Assembly: GCA_016787085.1 (NCBI GenBank)
Contig: JAEUVJ010000008.1
Coordinates: 124,001 to 188,000, forward strand
Origin: Chitinophagaceae bacterium
GTDB taxonomy: Bacteria > Bacteroidota > Bacteroidia > Chitinophagales > Chitinophagaceae
Direction of reading: 5' to 3'
DNA length: 64,000 bases
This document shows positions 17,933 to 27,366 of the stretch, piece by piece; positions within the stretch are counted from its first letter, which is position 1; each line of letters begins with the position of its first letter. The notes beneath the pieces are model-generated. The model made no database searches, had not been told where the DNA came from, and worked only from the letters and a program-made list of their open reading frames with translations. A program made the translations under genes and the position numbers.

Positions 17933-20701
17933 TTCAAATAACCAATCAATTTCTTTTTTTGCTCCGCTCTCTGTCAGTCCTGCATCGTATAACGGTATTG
18001 TTTGTTCCCCATCCACAAATCCCAGTATCAAACAAACTCCCTTTGCCAGTTTTAACTTGTTTTTTCCGGCCGGGAAACTATAACTGTGAACATTCACTTC
18101 CGGCATTCCTTTTATAACAAGTGCATTGGCGATCTTTGTTTCCGCCTGCCCATAGTCATTAGCACTGGCATTTGTTTCCAGTTCAGGAGATCCCAGGAAA
18201 ACAGAGTCGGTTGCAAATGCCCCATGAATCTGTTTAAAAAACCCGACTAACACTTTTACCGGCTTATCACAACTAAAAGTAATTTCGGCACCATTCTTCA
18301 TTTGCTGTTGGAATGATAACTGTAACCCCTTCAATCCTTTTAGCTCACCGGCAAATACTTTTATACTTGAATCTTTATCAGCAAAAATTTTAGCAAGACT
18401 GTCAATGATATAATACTGCATGCCTCCATTCATTATAATAGCAGCATTTTGTAACGGCACAGGTTGCTGTTGCTCTTTTTCAGAGGTTGTCTTCAATGAA
18501 TCAACTTTTGTTTTAAAATGCCTTAACTCATTCTGAAAGGGCTGCAGCATCTCCCGCCATGTTTTGAAAGTCCCATCCACGCCTCTTACCGGGATCTTTC
18601 GCTGCTGTGTCTGCATACTATTCGCATAGAGATATGACTCCCTTGTCAGCAACACCAGCTTCCGGTAACTGATAATGCTCTGTTCCAGTAATGGCAATGC
18701 CTCTTCCAGGTCCTTTACATCACCGGAGTATTTATATCGTAGCGCATGCAGGGCCGCTTCAGCTTTTTGTGCATAATGATAAGCCAAAGCATTATAACAA
18801 AGCATATCATTCTTCAGGCGCTCAAATTCTTCCTTATTCCTGGATATCTCACCGGCTATCGTTTCGATCGCCGCCACAGCCTTATCACCATGCTCCTTTA
18901 CTTCTTCAATGATCTGCACCGGTGTTTCGCCAATATGCGGTTCACCTTTCCATTCCTTCTCTGCATATTGTATGAGCATCTCCCCTTCAGGGCTTTCACT
19001 TTCGTATAATAAAGTAAACAACCCGTAACGATACGGATTGATCAGTTGTGTCATCAGCATACCCAGCGTTAATGTCTGGCGGTTACCATCCGTGATACCA
19101 AAACGGCGTAACAACTTAGGTGCGATCTCACCGCTTTCTTCATAGGCTTCCAGTATTTTTCTTCCTGCGTTCTCACTACAACCAAATTTTGCTGCGAGCA
19201 AACTGCTCCAGTAACTGACTTCCTCTTTCCTGTCACGTTTTGCCTTCCAGGCATAGCGGCTCCATGCCTTATACCAGATCCAGTCCCTTTCTATTTGCAA
19301 TAACCGTTTTCCCTTTATACTGTCGGCACTATACGGCCAGTCCCAGTAAGAGGCCTGTGGGTATAAATGCAGACCATTTCCACCCATCACCTCATGCATA
19401 CCCATCACTGACTGCTGAATGAAATCCGGTGAACCATAACGGAACGGTTCGAGATTGGCGAGTATGTGTACATTTTCTATCTGCACACTCCCCAGCTTGC
19501 TTAAGGTCTGATGAAGCTCTGCCCATTTGCCACGCGGTCTCGGATACGTCAACGCTTCCCCGTTGAATTTTGCTTCCGTGTACAGGTTCTTATATAAAGG
19601 CAGCGCCGCTTTCATCACTGCCGGCGCATCGGTATCATGTGCCCGCAAAACAATAGGTGGCTCTTCCGCCACGGCGGACAGGTCCTTTTTTCCCAATAAC
19701 TTCAATCCGTCCTGTACCCCAGATATGATTGTCTTCGTGAACCATTCAATATCATCATTACCAACACCCTCCATCGCCTCACCAAGACAAACCATCAACC
19801 CGACATTCGGATACTTCTGTACAAAAGCTGCAATGGATTTTCTTGTATAATCGGCGATCAGCGGGATGATCGGTCTTTCCCTTTCCTGTGTTTTTATTTT
19901 ATGATACTCCGCAAAAGGCTTTGATACAATGATATTGTAGAACATCTGTATCACCCATATCCCTCTTTTGTCGGCTTCGGTGGTGATGAAGCGGTACATT
20001 TCCTCGTTTCTTTTGAATGTAGCCTCATCTACTTCCACCGCATACGGATACTCTTTCAGTTTTACCAGCGATGCAAAAGGGTGGCCATTCCAGAGATACA
20101 ATGAATTCATCCTGTTTGCCAGCAAAGAATCCAATACCTGTACCCACAATTTCTTATCATAGAACCAGGGAAAGGTCTGAGGAGTAAAGGGATATTCGTA
20201 TACATTTCTTCCCGGGAGATAATAAGGCTTTTGCAAACCGATACAGGAACCACGCAACACCATTTCAGGCTGGTCAGTGATAGTAATATCTGCAGGCAGT
20301 TTACCAGTCACCTGTATCCGGTCAGCCAGTTCAAGACAACCGTATAATACACCTGAAGCATCTGCCCCGACAATAGATATTACATGCTGCGAGGTTGATC
20401 CTATTACATACCCTTCCTTACCGGGAGATTGGCTCTTTACTTCCTTACCGAACAATTCGCTTTTGATCTCTCCAATGATGATCGTCTTTTGCTTTGTGGC
20501 TTTATTTCTTGTATGGGTAAGTATCGTCCTGTAACCGGCTTTTTGAAGGACGGTTGAAAGTTTCGTTACCCCGAATTTTATCCTGGGAGAAGCAGTCAGC
20601 GGCTGTACGATCGTGACGGTTTCCTTTTGCTGTCCAAAAGAAAGTGAACAGCTAAAAAGAAATATACAAGCGCCCATTACTATTTTCCTGTATGCCTCCA
20701 T
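17918..20701 (-). CDS. Large secreted glycosidase-like protein, family not assigned
   Basis: The 927-residue protein has a signal peptide (cleavage after about SLSFGQ, residue 24). The N-terminal alpha/beta domain ends in GVLYGCLELADRI, as in the zincin-like first domain of GH20, GH67, GH84 and GH115 enzymes. A TIM-barrel-like region follows (about 165-520, with NRMNSLYLWNGHPFA), containing Glu308 and Glu311 in CLGEAMEGVGND, which are candidate catalytic acids. After that come a helical stretch (530-720) and a C-terminal beta domain. I do not recognise a characterised family; an alpha-uronidase or hexosaminidase-like role is possible but unproven. The final residues TPNP come from a repeat. 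It lies 110 bp downstream of the oxidoreductase gene and 28 bp upstream of GH95. Confidence 0.8.
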   Translation of the reverse strand: MEAYRKIVMGACIFLFSCSLSFGQQKETVTIVQPLTASPRIKFGVTKLSTVLQKAGYRTILTHTRNKATKQKTIIIGEIKSELFGKEVKSQSPGKEGYVIGSTSQHVISIVGADASGVLYGCLELADRIQVTGKLPADITITDQPEMVLRGSCIGLQKPYYLPGRNVYEYPFTPQTFPWFYDKKLWVQVLDSLLANRMNSLYLWNGHPFASLVKLKEYPYAVEVDEATFKRNEEMYRFITTEADKRGIWVIQMFYNIIVSKPFAEYHKIKTQERERPIIPLIADYTRKSIAAFVQKYPNVGLMVCLGEAMEGVGNDDIEWFTKTIISGVQDGLKLLGKKDLSAVAEEPPIVLRAHDTDAPAVMKAALPLYKNLYTEAKFNGEALTYPRPRGKWAELHQTLSKLGSVQIENVHILANLEPFRYGSPDFIQQSVMGMHEVMGGNGLHLYPQASYWDWPYSADSIKGKRLLQIERDWIWYKAWSRYAWKAKRDRKEEVSYWSSLLAAKFGCSENAGRKILEAYEESGEIAPKLLRRFGITDGNRQTLTLGMLMTQLINPYRYGLFTLLYESESPEGEMLIQYAEKEWKGEPHIGETPVQIIEEVKEHGDKAVAAIETIAGEISRNKEEFERLKNDMLCYNALAYHYAQKAEAALHALRYKYSGDVKDLEEALPLLEQSIISYRKLVLLTRESYLYANSMQTQQRKIPVRGVDGTFKTWREMLQPFQNELRHFKTKVDSLKTTSEKEQQQPVPLQNAAIIMNGGMQYYIIDSLAKIFADKDSSIKVFAGELKGLKGLQLSFQQQMKNGAEITFSCDKPVKVLVGFFKQIHGAFATDSVFLGSPELETNASANDYGQAETKIANALVIKGMPEVNVHSYSFPAGKNKLKLAKGVCLILGFVDGEQTIPLYDAGLTESGAKKEIDWLFETPNP

Positions 20702-20733
20702 ATTTATGCGACCATTTTCAATAAACTTAAAAA

Positions 20734-20754
20734 GGGGAACGGAGAGCCGTCCCC
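20734..20754 (-). other. Bulged hairpin between oxidoreductase and glycosidase genes
   Basis: GGGG (20734-20737), a one-base bulge, ACGG, loop AGAG, CCGT and CCCC (20751-20754) form a stable hairpin within the 110-bp gap. No T-run follows on the minus strand, so an RNA-processing or stability element between the cytoplasmic-enzyme part and the exported-enzyme part of the operon is more likely than a terminator. This role is inference. Confidence 0.4.
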
Positions 20755-20811
20755 CGGAGATTGCCTAAATGTTTCCGGAATGCTTAGCGGAAACTGCTAT
20801 ACGAAAAAAGA

Positions 20812-21876
20812 TCAAAGATCATGTAAACTGACACCCCCTGCCTCACTTGAGCGATACGCCGCCTCTACACAGGCCATCGTGTAAATACAATCCTCCGCAG
20901 CATTATCCGGCTTCTCTATAAGCCCTTCAGCTGCCAGCATCACCTGCGCCATACTACCGATGAATGCATGAGGGAACCAGCTTCCTTCAATTTTCTTCTG
21001 CTGCCATTGTGGTTCCTTACCGTTCTCCAGCAGTATATATTCAAAACTATCTGCTGCGCCGCGGGGGTAATTGATCAGCGCCCCGAAATCTATTTTGACC
21101 GCCCCCTTACTTCCCTCCATTTTTATGTACGAATGCTGCTTGGGCGTTCCATAATTATGACAATGATTGGTCAGTATATTGGCCCTTACCATTTCCCCGT
21201 AATCCATAATGATATTGCTCCGTACCGAAGACAGATGCGGCATCGAGGGATGCTTAGTTGTCTTCGCATACACCGACCGGGGATTTCCCAGCAGGTTTCT
21301 CACCAGGTCAATATAATGTATGCTGTGATACAATATTTCCACTCTTGGCGATGAGAACAGGAAATCCCACAGGTGCCAGGGTGTATATACATTCACATTC
21401 ACCTCCACATCATTTAATTCACCGATAAGTCCTTTATGAATAAGATCTTTTGCTGCCAGTATATACGGGGCATAGCGTAACTGAAAATTAATAGCCGCAT
21501 TCAACTTTTTTGATCTCACAAGCTCCAGTATCTTTTTCGCCTCATCATAGTTCTCCCCCATGGGCTTTTGCAGCAATACAGAACTTCCCGAAGGCAGTTT
21601 TTCCAGGATGGAGATCACTTCAGCCCCCGGCACCGCCACATCAAATACACATTCAGCTAAAGCATTCGCCAGCATGTCGTCCATACTTGTGAATACATGG
21701 GGGATATTGAATTTGCCGGCAGTACTCTTTGCCCTGTTATTATCTATATCGAATATGCCCTGTACATTATAGCCGGCTATTACATACGCAGGCAGGTGAG
21801 CCGTATTCACAATACCCCCCGCCCCAATCATATAGATAGGCAGCTTTCCGGAAGGTACTGGTGTATGGACGGTCAT
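20812..21876 (-). CDS. Gfo/Idh/MocA family sugar oxidoreductase
   Basis: The 354-residue protein has an N-terminal Rossmann fold with IYMIGAGGIVNTAHLPAY as dinucleotide-binding loop (about residues 14-31) and the family lysine in LLQKPMGENYDEAKK (QKP in place of the usual EKP). The second half is the alpha/beta domain used for substrate binding and dimerisation. There is no signal peptide, so it works in the cytoplasm. Family members oxidise or reduce sugars and inositols with NAD(P). It lies 28 bp after rhaT and close to a lactonase-type amidohydrolase, which suggests oxidation of an imported sugar to its lactone. L-rhamnose is the obvious candidate, but this is context inference. Confidence 0.92.
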   Translation of the reverse strand: MTVHTPVPSGKLPIYMIGAGGIVNTAHLPAYVIAGYNVQGIFDIDNNRAKSTAGKFNIPHVFTSMDDMLANALAECVFDVAVPGAEVISILEKLPSGSSVLLQKPMGENYDEAKKILELVRSKKLNAAINFQLRYAPYILAAKDLIHKGLIGELNDVEVNVNVYTPWHLWDFLFSSPRVEILYHSIHYIDLVRNLLGNPRSVYAKTTKHPSMPHLSSVRSNIIMDYGEMVRANILTNHCHNYGTPKQHSYIKMEGSKGAVKIDFGALINYPRGAADSFEYILLENGKEPQWQQKKIEGSWFPHAFIGSMAQVMLAAEGLIEKPDNAAEDCIYTMACVEAAYRSSEAGGVSLHDL

Positions 21877-21904
21877 ATTCGTTTGTACTATTCAAATTAA
21901 CTGT

Positions 21905-22936
21905 TCAGCTTTCGCCAAGCCTGTTTCCGTATGTCAGCAATAAAATGGCGCTCAGCAAAACTACAAATGCCAGTGCCAGCAGCCCTTTTGTTTTTATACT
22001 GCAATCTTTCCACTCTTTCAGCATCACCCCCACCAGCGAACTCAGCAATACCAGCATGATCATGTGTATGGCCCAGCTGGTGAACTTATATGTTCCCATC
22101 CGTACATGACCGAGACCATAAAAGAAGAACTGCCCATACCAGAGAATCCCTGTAAGCAACGCCATCAGGTAATTGACGGCAAGCCCGCTGTTCTTAGACG
22201 TATATTGATGAAAAGTCTTTTGCTTTCCATGTAAATAAATACAATAGATCAGCGTGGTAATAAAAGCACCGGAATTAGAAAAGATATACACCACGTTCCC
22301 CTGGAAATGTCCAGCTCCGTACTTCACTGCCACATCAGCGATCGGCTGGCCCTGGTCCAATGAAAACCCATATAATGCTGACAGGATACCTGCCAGTAAA
22401 CAAAGGGGCAATCCTTTGGCTAATGAAAACCCTGACCTGTTATTTTGTTTTGCCTCAATATCTTTTTCTTTATACCTGCCGGCGATACCACACAACGCAA
22501 TACCCGCTGCTCCCATCGTGACACCACTTATTAAATAAGCAGCTCCATTACTTTTCAATACATCACCAAGAGTGCCATGCACCAATGGCGGCAATAAAGT
22601 GCCCAGCACACAACTGATACCTACTGCAATAGCATAGGTCAGCGAAAAACCCACATGACGGATCGCCATGCCGAACGCAGTACCTCCTACACCATAAGCC
22701 ATGCCCAGCAGAAAAGACCGTTGCATCGCAGATGAAGGAGCTTCCTTTAATACATTGGCCAGTTGCGGAATGGTAAAGTACGCCACGATCAATGGCAAAG
22801 CGAACCAGCATACAAATGCCTGGGCCAGCCAGTAGGTCTGCCAGCTCCAACCACTTACTTTCTTCTGGGGCGTATAGCATAAAGCAGCGCCGGATGCGCC
22901 TGCAGCATGATATAATACACCATTGATTACTTCCAT
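21905..22936 (-). CDS. rhaT: RhaT family L-rhamnose/proton symporter
   Basis: The 343-residue protein is almost entirely hydrophobic, with about ten membrane segments. The start MEVINGVLYHAAGASGAALC, the segment YGVGGTAFGMAIRHVGFSL and the later KYGAGHFQGNVVYIFSNSGA agree with the L-rhamnose-proton symporter family (RhaT, drug/metabolite transporter superfamily). It would bring L-rhamnose, or a close 6-deoxysugar, across the inner membrane after the exported GH78 has released it. It is 9 bp downstream of the amidohydrolase gene and 28 bp upstream of the oxidoreductase gene. No rhamnose isomerase or kinase gene is in the window, so the imported sugar must be handled by enzymes elsewhere or by the oxidative enzymes of this operon. 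Confidence 0.93.
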   Translation of the reverse strand: MEVINGVLYHAAGASGAALCYTPQKKVSGWSWQTYWLAQAFVCWFALPLIVAYFTIPQLANVLKEAPSSAMQRSFLLGMAYGVGGTAFGMAIRHVGFSLTYAIAVGISCVLGTLLPPLVHGTLGDVLKSNGAAYLISGVTMGAAGIALCGIAGRYKEKDIEAKQNNRSGFSLAKGLPLCLLAGILSALYGFSLDQGQPIADVAVKYGAGHFQGNVVYIFSNSGAFITTLIYCIYLHGKQKTFHQYTSKNSGLAVNYLMALLTGILWYGQFFFYGLGHVRMGTYKFTSWAIHMIMLVLLSSLVGVMLKEWKDCSIKTKGLLALAFVVLLSAILLLTYGNRLGES

Positions 22937-22945
22937 TCTTTTGTA

Positions 22946-23803
22946 TTAGCTGGATGGCAAATGGTAAAATCGTTTCGCATTTGTATAGAAAACTTTATCA
23001 AGTTCTTCTTCTTTCAGCAGTTCGTGTAAAATATTCTTATATACCCTCCATGTGCCTGTATAATTGTTCGCCAGCATGGATACCGGCCAGTCGCCTCCGC
23101 AAAAACAACGATCAACACCAAAATGCTGCAAGGCAAATGCTATATAAGGCTTCACATCTTCTTCTTTCCTGTTTCTAAAGTTCCCGGATGCCGTTCCCAG
23201 CCCGGATATCTTTGCATAGCAATTCTTATGCACAGAAGCTTCGTTCATTAACTCACCCCACTTTCCAAATCTTTCCCCGGTTGCAACAGGCGGCTGGCTC
23301 AGGTGATCAAATACCATTCTTAAGCCGGGAACAAGCTCCGCTGCCTTCAATGCCGTTTCAATATGAGCAGGCAATACCGCTACTACGTCATAAGGTATGT
23401 CATACGATGCCAGCATCTCCAGGCTTTCGATCACCGCCGGTTGCAATAACCATTTCGGATCTTTCTCGTCATGTATCTGGTGCCTGACCCCTTTGAAATA
23501 GGATTCTTTCAAAAATCTTTCTTCGAGCAGGCGATGAGTAGTAGATGGTTCCTCCAGGGGAAGCCACGCCACTACTCCGCTGATCCAATCTGTTTTGCGG
23601 GCGGTCTCCAGCATCAGCTCTGTATCTTCCATATTCCCGCTGGCCTGCACCAACACACCCGTAGTAATACCCGCCTCTTTTCTTTCTTCTTCTATCTGTT
23701 CGATCCGCCAGGTTTTGTTCAGGATCGAGGTATCATTATACAGCCAGGGATAATCAGCCCTTTCAAGGTCCCATACATGCACATGCGTATCGGCGATCAT
23801 CAT
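22946..23803 (-). CDS. COG3618 amidohydrolase, probable sugar lactonase
   Basis: The 285-residue cytoplasmic TIM-barrel protein starts MMIADTHVHVWDLERADYPW; His7 and His9 are the first metal ligands and Asp in CGGDWPVS near the end is the last. This is the amidohydrolase-2 subfamily that includes L-fucono- and L-rhamnono-lactone hydrolases and the LigI type. Opening a sugar-acid lactone made by the neighbouring Gfo/Idh/MocA enzyme would fit. It lies 6 bp after a CoA-transferase gene and 9 bp before rhaT, so it is tightly in the operon. The start could also be the second Met (23800). The lactonase assignment rests on family and context, not on a specific motif. Confidence 0.88.
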   Translation of the reverse strand: MMIADTHVHVWDLERADYPWLYNDTSILNKTWRIEQIEEERKEAGITTGVLVQASGNMEDTELMLETARKTDWISGVVAWLPLEEPSTTHRLLEERFLKESYFKGVRHQIHDEKDPKWLLQPAVIESLEMLASYDIPYDVVAVLPAHIETALKAAELVPGLRMVFDHLSQPPVATGERFGKWGELMNEASVHKNCYAKISGLGTASGNFRNRKEEDVKPYIAFALQHFGVDRCFCGGDWPVSMLANNYTGTWRVYKNILHELLKEEELDKVFYTNAKRFYHLPSS

Positions 23804-23809
23804 AAAAAT

Positions 23810-24988
23810 CTATGGCCCGGTTTTTATGACCGGCTGCATTTCGCTGGTAAGACCGAATTGTTTATCAATTTTCTCATTGTCCTCGCCAAGTACCGGCGCC
23901 CCTTTTGTTGATATAAGCAACTGCCCATCCACCCGCAACGGGCACCTTGTCGTGCGCACAGATAATCCATTACTTGTTTTTACAGTGACCTCCATATTCA
24001 ATACACGGTAACCTTCCTCTTTTGTCAATGTATCATAATCCATCACCGGGGCACACCAGATATCTGCCTTTTCGAGTATATCAAGCCAATGACCGGCAGT
24101 TTCCGTCACTAAATGGTCTGCCAATATCCCTTTTATCTCATCCCGTTTATCAAACCAGTCATTGCTGTTGGTGAATTGTTTTAATGGCCCGCAATGCAGC
24201 AATTCAGCCAGCAAAACGATATTGGTCATCGCCAATGCAATGTAATTATCTTTTGTTTTATAAATACCATAAGGCGCCGCCACATACGCATGGCCGCTGT
24301 TAACAGCGCTGCGGACAGGCAATTCGTTACCATCATTATAATAACAGGTCAGCACTTCAAACTGGAAATCCAGGATACTCTCAAACATGCTTACCTGTAC
24401 CAGCGCTCCTTCACCTGTAACACCTCTTTTATATAAAGCGGCCAGTATTCCCTGTCCAACATGTGTTCCCGCCATGATGTCCACCACGGCAACACCCATC
24501 GGCGTAGGATTCTCATCATTATTATTGCTTAGCCAGGTCAATCCCGAAGCCGCCTGTAATAAAAGGTCCTGGCCCGGAAGATCTTTCCACGGCCCTTCTG
24601 TTCCATACCCACTGACCTCTGCATAAATAACGGAAGGGTTGATATGTTTTACTGTTTCATAATCCAGCCCGATCCTTTCCATCACCCCCGGGCGAAAATT
24701 ATGCATTACCACGTCTGCATTGACCAATAGCTTTTTCACTTTTTGCAGATCATACTCATCTTTCAGGTCAGCCGCATAACTCTGTTTATTCCGGTTGATC
24801 GCATGAAAAATGGTGGATTCGCCTTCTATCATTACATCTGATACATATAATTGCCGGCAGATATCGCCTGTTCCCGGCCGTTCGATCTTGATCACCTGCG
24901 CTCCCATATCCGCCAGCCGCAAGGCCGCCGACGGACCAGATAAGAACTGGCTGAAATCAATCACCAATATATCTTCTAATAATTTCAT
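23810..24988 (-). CDS. CaiB/BaiF class III CoA-transferase (first paralogue)
   Basis: The 392-residue protein has the family hallmarks in order: [31 protein letters not shown] at the start, [14 protein letters not shown] near 100, [20 protein letters not shown] near 127-145, and the nucleophilic Asp170 in [11 protein letters not shown]. Class III enzymes move CoA between carboxylic acids through an aspartyl-CoA anhydride and form interlocked dimers. Its donor and acceptor are unknown. A second paralogue lies 61 bp upstream; the two share layout and many blocks, so they may form a heterodimer or handle two acids. It sits in the operon with a MaoC protein and a lactonase, suggesting a sugar-derived acid as substrate. 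That link is inference. Confidence 0.93.
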   Translation of the reverse strand: MKLLEDILVIDFSQFLSGPSAALRLADMGAQVIKIERPGTGDICRQLYVSDVMIEGESTIFHAINRNKQSYAADLKDEYDLQKVKKLLVNADVVMHNFRPGVMERIGLDYETVKHINPSVIYAEVSGYGTEGPWKDLPGQDLLLQAASGLTWLSNNNDENPTPMGVAVVDIMAGTHVGQGILAALYKRGVTGEGALVQVSMFESILDFQFEVLTCYYNDGNELPVRSAVNSGHAYVAAPYGIYKTKDNYIALAMTNIVLLAELLHCGPLKQFTNSNDWFDKRDEIKGILADHLVTETAGHWLDILEKADIWCAPVMDYDTLTKEEGYRVLNMEVTVKTSNGLSVRTTRCPLRVDGQLLISTKGAPVLGEDNEKIDKQFGLTSEMQPVIKTGP

Positions 24989-25035
24989 TTTATTTAATTA
25001 CCCCTGCATCAAAAATTCATCTTGCAAAACCAAGA

Positions 25036-25071
25036 ATTTCTCTCCACTCTTAACTCTTAACTCTTAACTCT
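25036..25071. repeat. TTAACTC tandem words at a CoA-transferase 3' end
   Basis: About three copies of CTTAACTCT stand at the junction of the two CoA-transferase genes. On the minus strand they give GAGAGTTAAGAGTTAA, which encodes the last residues GELRVKS and supplies the stop codon. The same words appear upstream of secA at 38248-38290. Confidence 0.7.
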
Positions 25072-26198
25072 CCGCTCACTTTCTCATTATGCTCCCCAAG
25101 CTTCGGCGCCGGCCTGTCTGCATACAATCTTTCCCCATTGATCCTGATCGGGCACCGTGTTGTAATGATCTTTCTTTCCGCTATCCTGACGATCTGCTCC
25201 ATACCCAGTGCTTTATAGGCATCGTGATCCATCATCTTTTCCCAGTCAAATACTTCCATCGCCCATAACCCTTCTTTTTGCAAACCGGCTAACCAATAGG
25301 AGGTTGGCTCAAAGGAAAGATGCTCTTCCAGTATCGCCTTTATCTCATCCCGTTCAGCAAATGCCCTTTCATTGGAATACTCTTCCAGTTTTTTGCAGTG
25401 GATGGCTTTCGCCAGTGTTTTAATATCCATCATGGCCAGCGCAACGTATCCATCTGCTGTTTTGTAAATGCCATACGGCGCACTTAACAGCGGGTGACCA
25501 TTGTTGCTATAACTTCTTTGCGGCTGTTTTTTGCTGGTATAATAGGTGGTAAGCAACTCGAACTGAAAATCCAGCAATGCTTCCATCATACTTATTTCGA
25601 TCAAAGCACCTGTTCCTTTCTTCTGCCTGCGTATCAATGCGGCGATGATGCCCTGCACCAATTGTGCTCCTGCCAGGATATCTGCTACGGCTATACCAAA
25701 AGGCACTGGCCCGTTACTGCCATTACCGGTAGTATAAGCCAATCCCGCCATTGATTGCAGCAGGAGGTCTTGCCCCGGTTTGCTTTTCCAGGGTCCTTCT
25801 TTTCCATACCCGGAGATCTCAGCATAAATAAGACGTGGGTTTATCTCTTTTACCGCAGGATAACCCAGCCCGGTCTTTTCCATCACGCCCGGGCGAAAAT
25901 TATGGATCAGCACATCCGCCTTTGCGATCAGTTTCTTTACAGTCGCCAGGTCATCAGGATCTTTCAGGTTGGCTGCAAAGCTCTCTTTATTCCTGTTGAT
26001 CGTATGAAATAATAATGAACTGTCATCTGCCCAAAGATTTTTGATGGCCAGCTTTCTTCCTGCATCGCCGGCGCCCGGCCTCTCGATCTTGATGACCCTT
26101 GCACCGAGGTCGGCCAGGCGCAGACCCGCCGAAGGCCCCGACAAATACTGGCTGAACTCCAGTACCACTAATCCTTGTAATGGCCATTCCGTCATCAT
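25050..26198 (-). CDS. CaiB/BaiF class III CoA-transferase (second paralogue)
   Basis: The 382-residue protein has the same ordered motifs as its neighbour: [55 protein letters not shown] and the nucleophilic Asp173 in AVADILAGAQ. It should be a class III CoA-transferase acting in the cytoplasm on an unknown acid. Its ATG overlaps the stop of the solute-binding-like gene by four bases, implying coupled translation. The last residues GELRVKS are encoded by a TTAACTC-type repeat, so the original C-terminus was probably changed by a repeat insertion. The start codon may be either of two adjacent Met codons. Confidence 0.93.
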   Translation of the reverse strand: MMTEWPLQGLVVLEFSQYLSGPSAGLRLADLGARVIKIERPGAGDAGRKLAIKNLWADDSSLLFHTINRNKESFAANLKDPDDLATVKKLIAKADVLIHNFRPGVMEKTGLGYPAVKEINPRLIYAEISGYGKEGPWKSKPGQDLLLQSMAGLAYTTGNGSNGPVPFGIAVADILAGAQLVQGIIAALIRRQKKGTGALIEISMMEALLDFQFELLTTYYTSKKQPQRSYSNNGHPLLSAPYGIYKTADGYVALAMMDIKTLAKAIHCKKLEEYSNERAFAERDEIKAILEEHLSFEPTSYWLAGLQKEGLWAMEVFDWEKMMDHDAYKALGMEQIVRIAERKIITTRCPIRINGERLYADRPAPKLGEHNEKVSGELRVKS

Positions 26199-27361
26199 AC
26201 TGCTATCCCGGTTTTTTTATCCTTCAAACTCTCCCTGTATAGTTTATTCATTTCATTCAATGCAGCCCGTGCATCGTATTCACCCGCCAGGCATTTCTGC
26301 AAAGGATCACCGGCATGGTCCTGGAAATGCAAATACCCGTTATAGCGTGGCCGCACATAGCCATTATCCATCACCGGTAATGTATTTTTAAAGAAATCAT
26401 GTGTAAGACGATTGGCTTCATCATTCACCCAGGCTGAACGATGCCCCGGCTGGCCGCCATGCTGCACATACATCGTCCGCTGGAATTCTCCCGAAACAAC
26501 CATAGCGGCAAAATCAACGGCTACATCCTTGTACTGACTGAAAGCAGATACCGCCAGCCCTGTTCCCCCTATCGTTGTCCTTAACTTACTACCATTGAAA
26601 GAAACTACATCTGCATAGCGTAAAACATTCTTTGCATAACCCGCTCTGGAGTAATTGGAATACCCATAAGCAAAAGGGCAATACCAGTAGTCGTCTGTCG
26701 TACTCATCAGCTCAGCCACAGCGATCGGGTTACAAGTAAACATTTTCTTATCCACCAGCGAATACAACTCTTTCATCGTTTCCATCGCTGCGCTGCCTGT
26801 ATGCTCATCTATTATCTCATTTTCTTTCGAAAAAGGTTCTTTTCCTTGAGCTATACAGAAAGTATAAAAGTTCATCAGCAGGTCAATTGGAATAGCGGGT
26901 ACGGCTACTTTTCCTTTCCTGGCCATTGTTAATACCTCCTCCCATGTATTGGGAAGCCCGATACCAGTTTTCTCCAGCAGATCTTTACGATAACTAGCCG
27001 CCGGAGTTGCTGCATCAATGGCCAATGCCCACTGATGACCCCCGTATTGATAACTCAGGTGAGAATAACCCACCGAATTATCCTGCTGATCTTCGAGATA
27101 GGAAGATGACAGGTATTCGTCCAGTGGTAACACACACTGAGTGGCCGCTGCACAGCCCACCCAGGGATGGTCTATGATCAGCAGGTCGTAGTCATGAGTG
27201 AGTTTTTCTATAGGAAAATCAGCGAATTCCTGCAATGTCCTTTTCTTCCAGTGTATCTCTGTACCGGGATGCAACTCGGAATAACGCTGCGAGGCCGCCA
27301 GCAAAGGAGTGATGCCCCTGCTGTGTCCCCATGTTATTCCTTTTAATACGACCCCTGCCAT
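26195..27361 (-). CDS. Solute-binding-protein-like protein lacking a signal peptide
   Basis: The 388-residue protein has the fold signature of extracellular solute-binding family 1: LKGITWGHSRGITPLLAASQ at the start, YDLLIIDHPWVGC near residues 59-70, YGGHQWALAIDAATPAASYR, and NTWEEVLTMA. Unlike transport proteins of this class it starts MAGVVLKGITWG with no signal peptide or lipobox, so it should stay in the cytoplasm. No ABC permease or ATPase gene is present in the window. It lies 5 bp after the MaoC gene and overlaps the CoA-transferase gene. I recall similar signal-less proteins beside CaiB-type genes in other phyla, but cannot check this. It may be a ligand sensor, a chaperone for an acyl-CoA enzyme, or an enzyme in its own right. 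Confidence 0.82.
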   Translation of the reverse strand: MAGVVLKGITWGHSRGITPLLAASQRYSELHPGTEIHWKKRTLQEFADFPIEKLTHDYDLLIIDHPWVGCAAATQCVLPLDEYLSSSYLEDQQDNSVGYSHLSYQYGGHQWALAIDAATPAASYRKDLLEKTGIGLPNTWEEVLTMARKGKVAVPAIPIDLLMNFYTFCIAQGKEPFSKENEIIDEHTGSAAMETMKELYSLVDKKMFTCNPIAVAELMSTTDDYWYCPFAYGYSNYSRAGYAKNVLRYADVVSFNGSKLRTTIGGTGLAVSAFSQYKDVAVDFAAMVVSGEFQRTMYVQHGGQPGHRSAWVNDEANRLTHDFFKNTLPVMDNGYVRPRYNGYLHFQDHAGDPLQKCLAGEYDARAALNEMNKLYRESLKDKKTGIAV

Positions 27362-27366
27362 ACCTT

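Noticed and set aside
26195..27361. Calling this gene a normal ABC sugar-transport component
   Set aside because: It has no signal peptide or lipobox, and no permease or ATPase gene is nearby.
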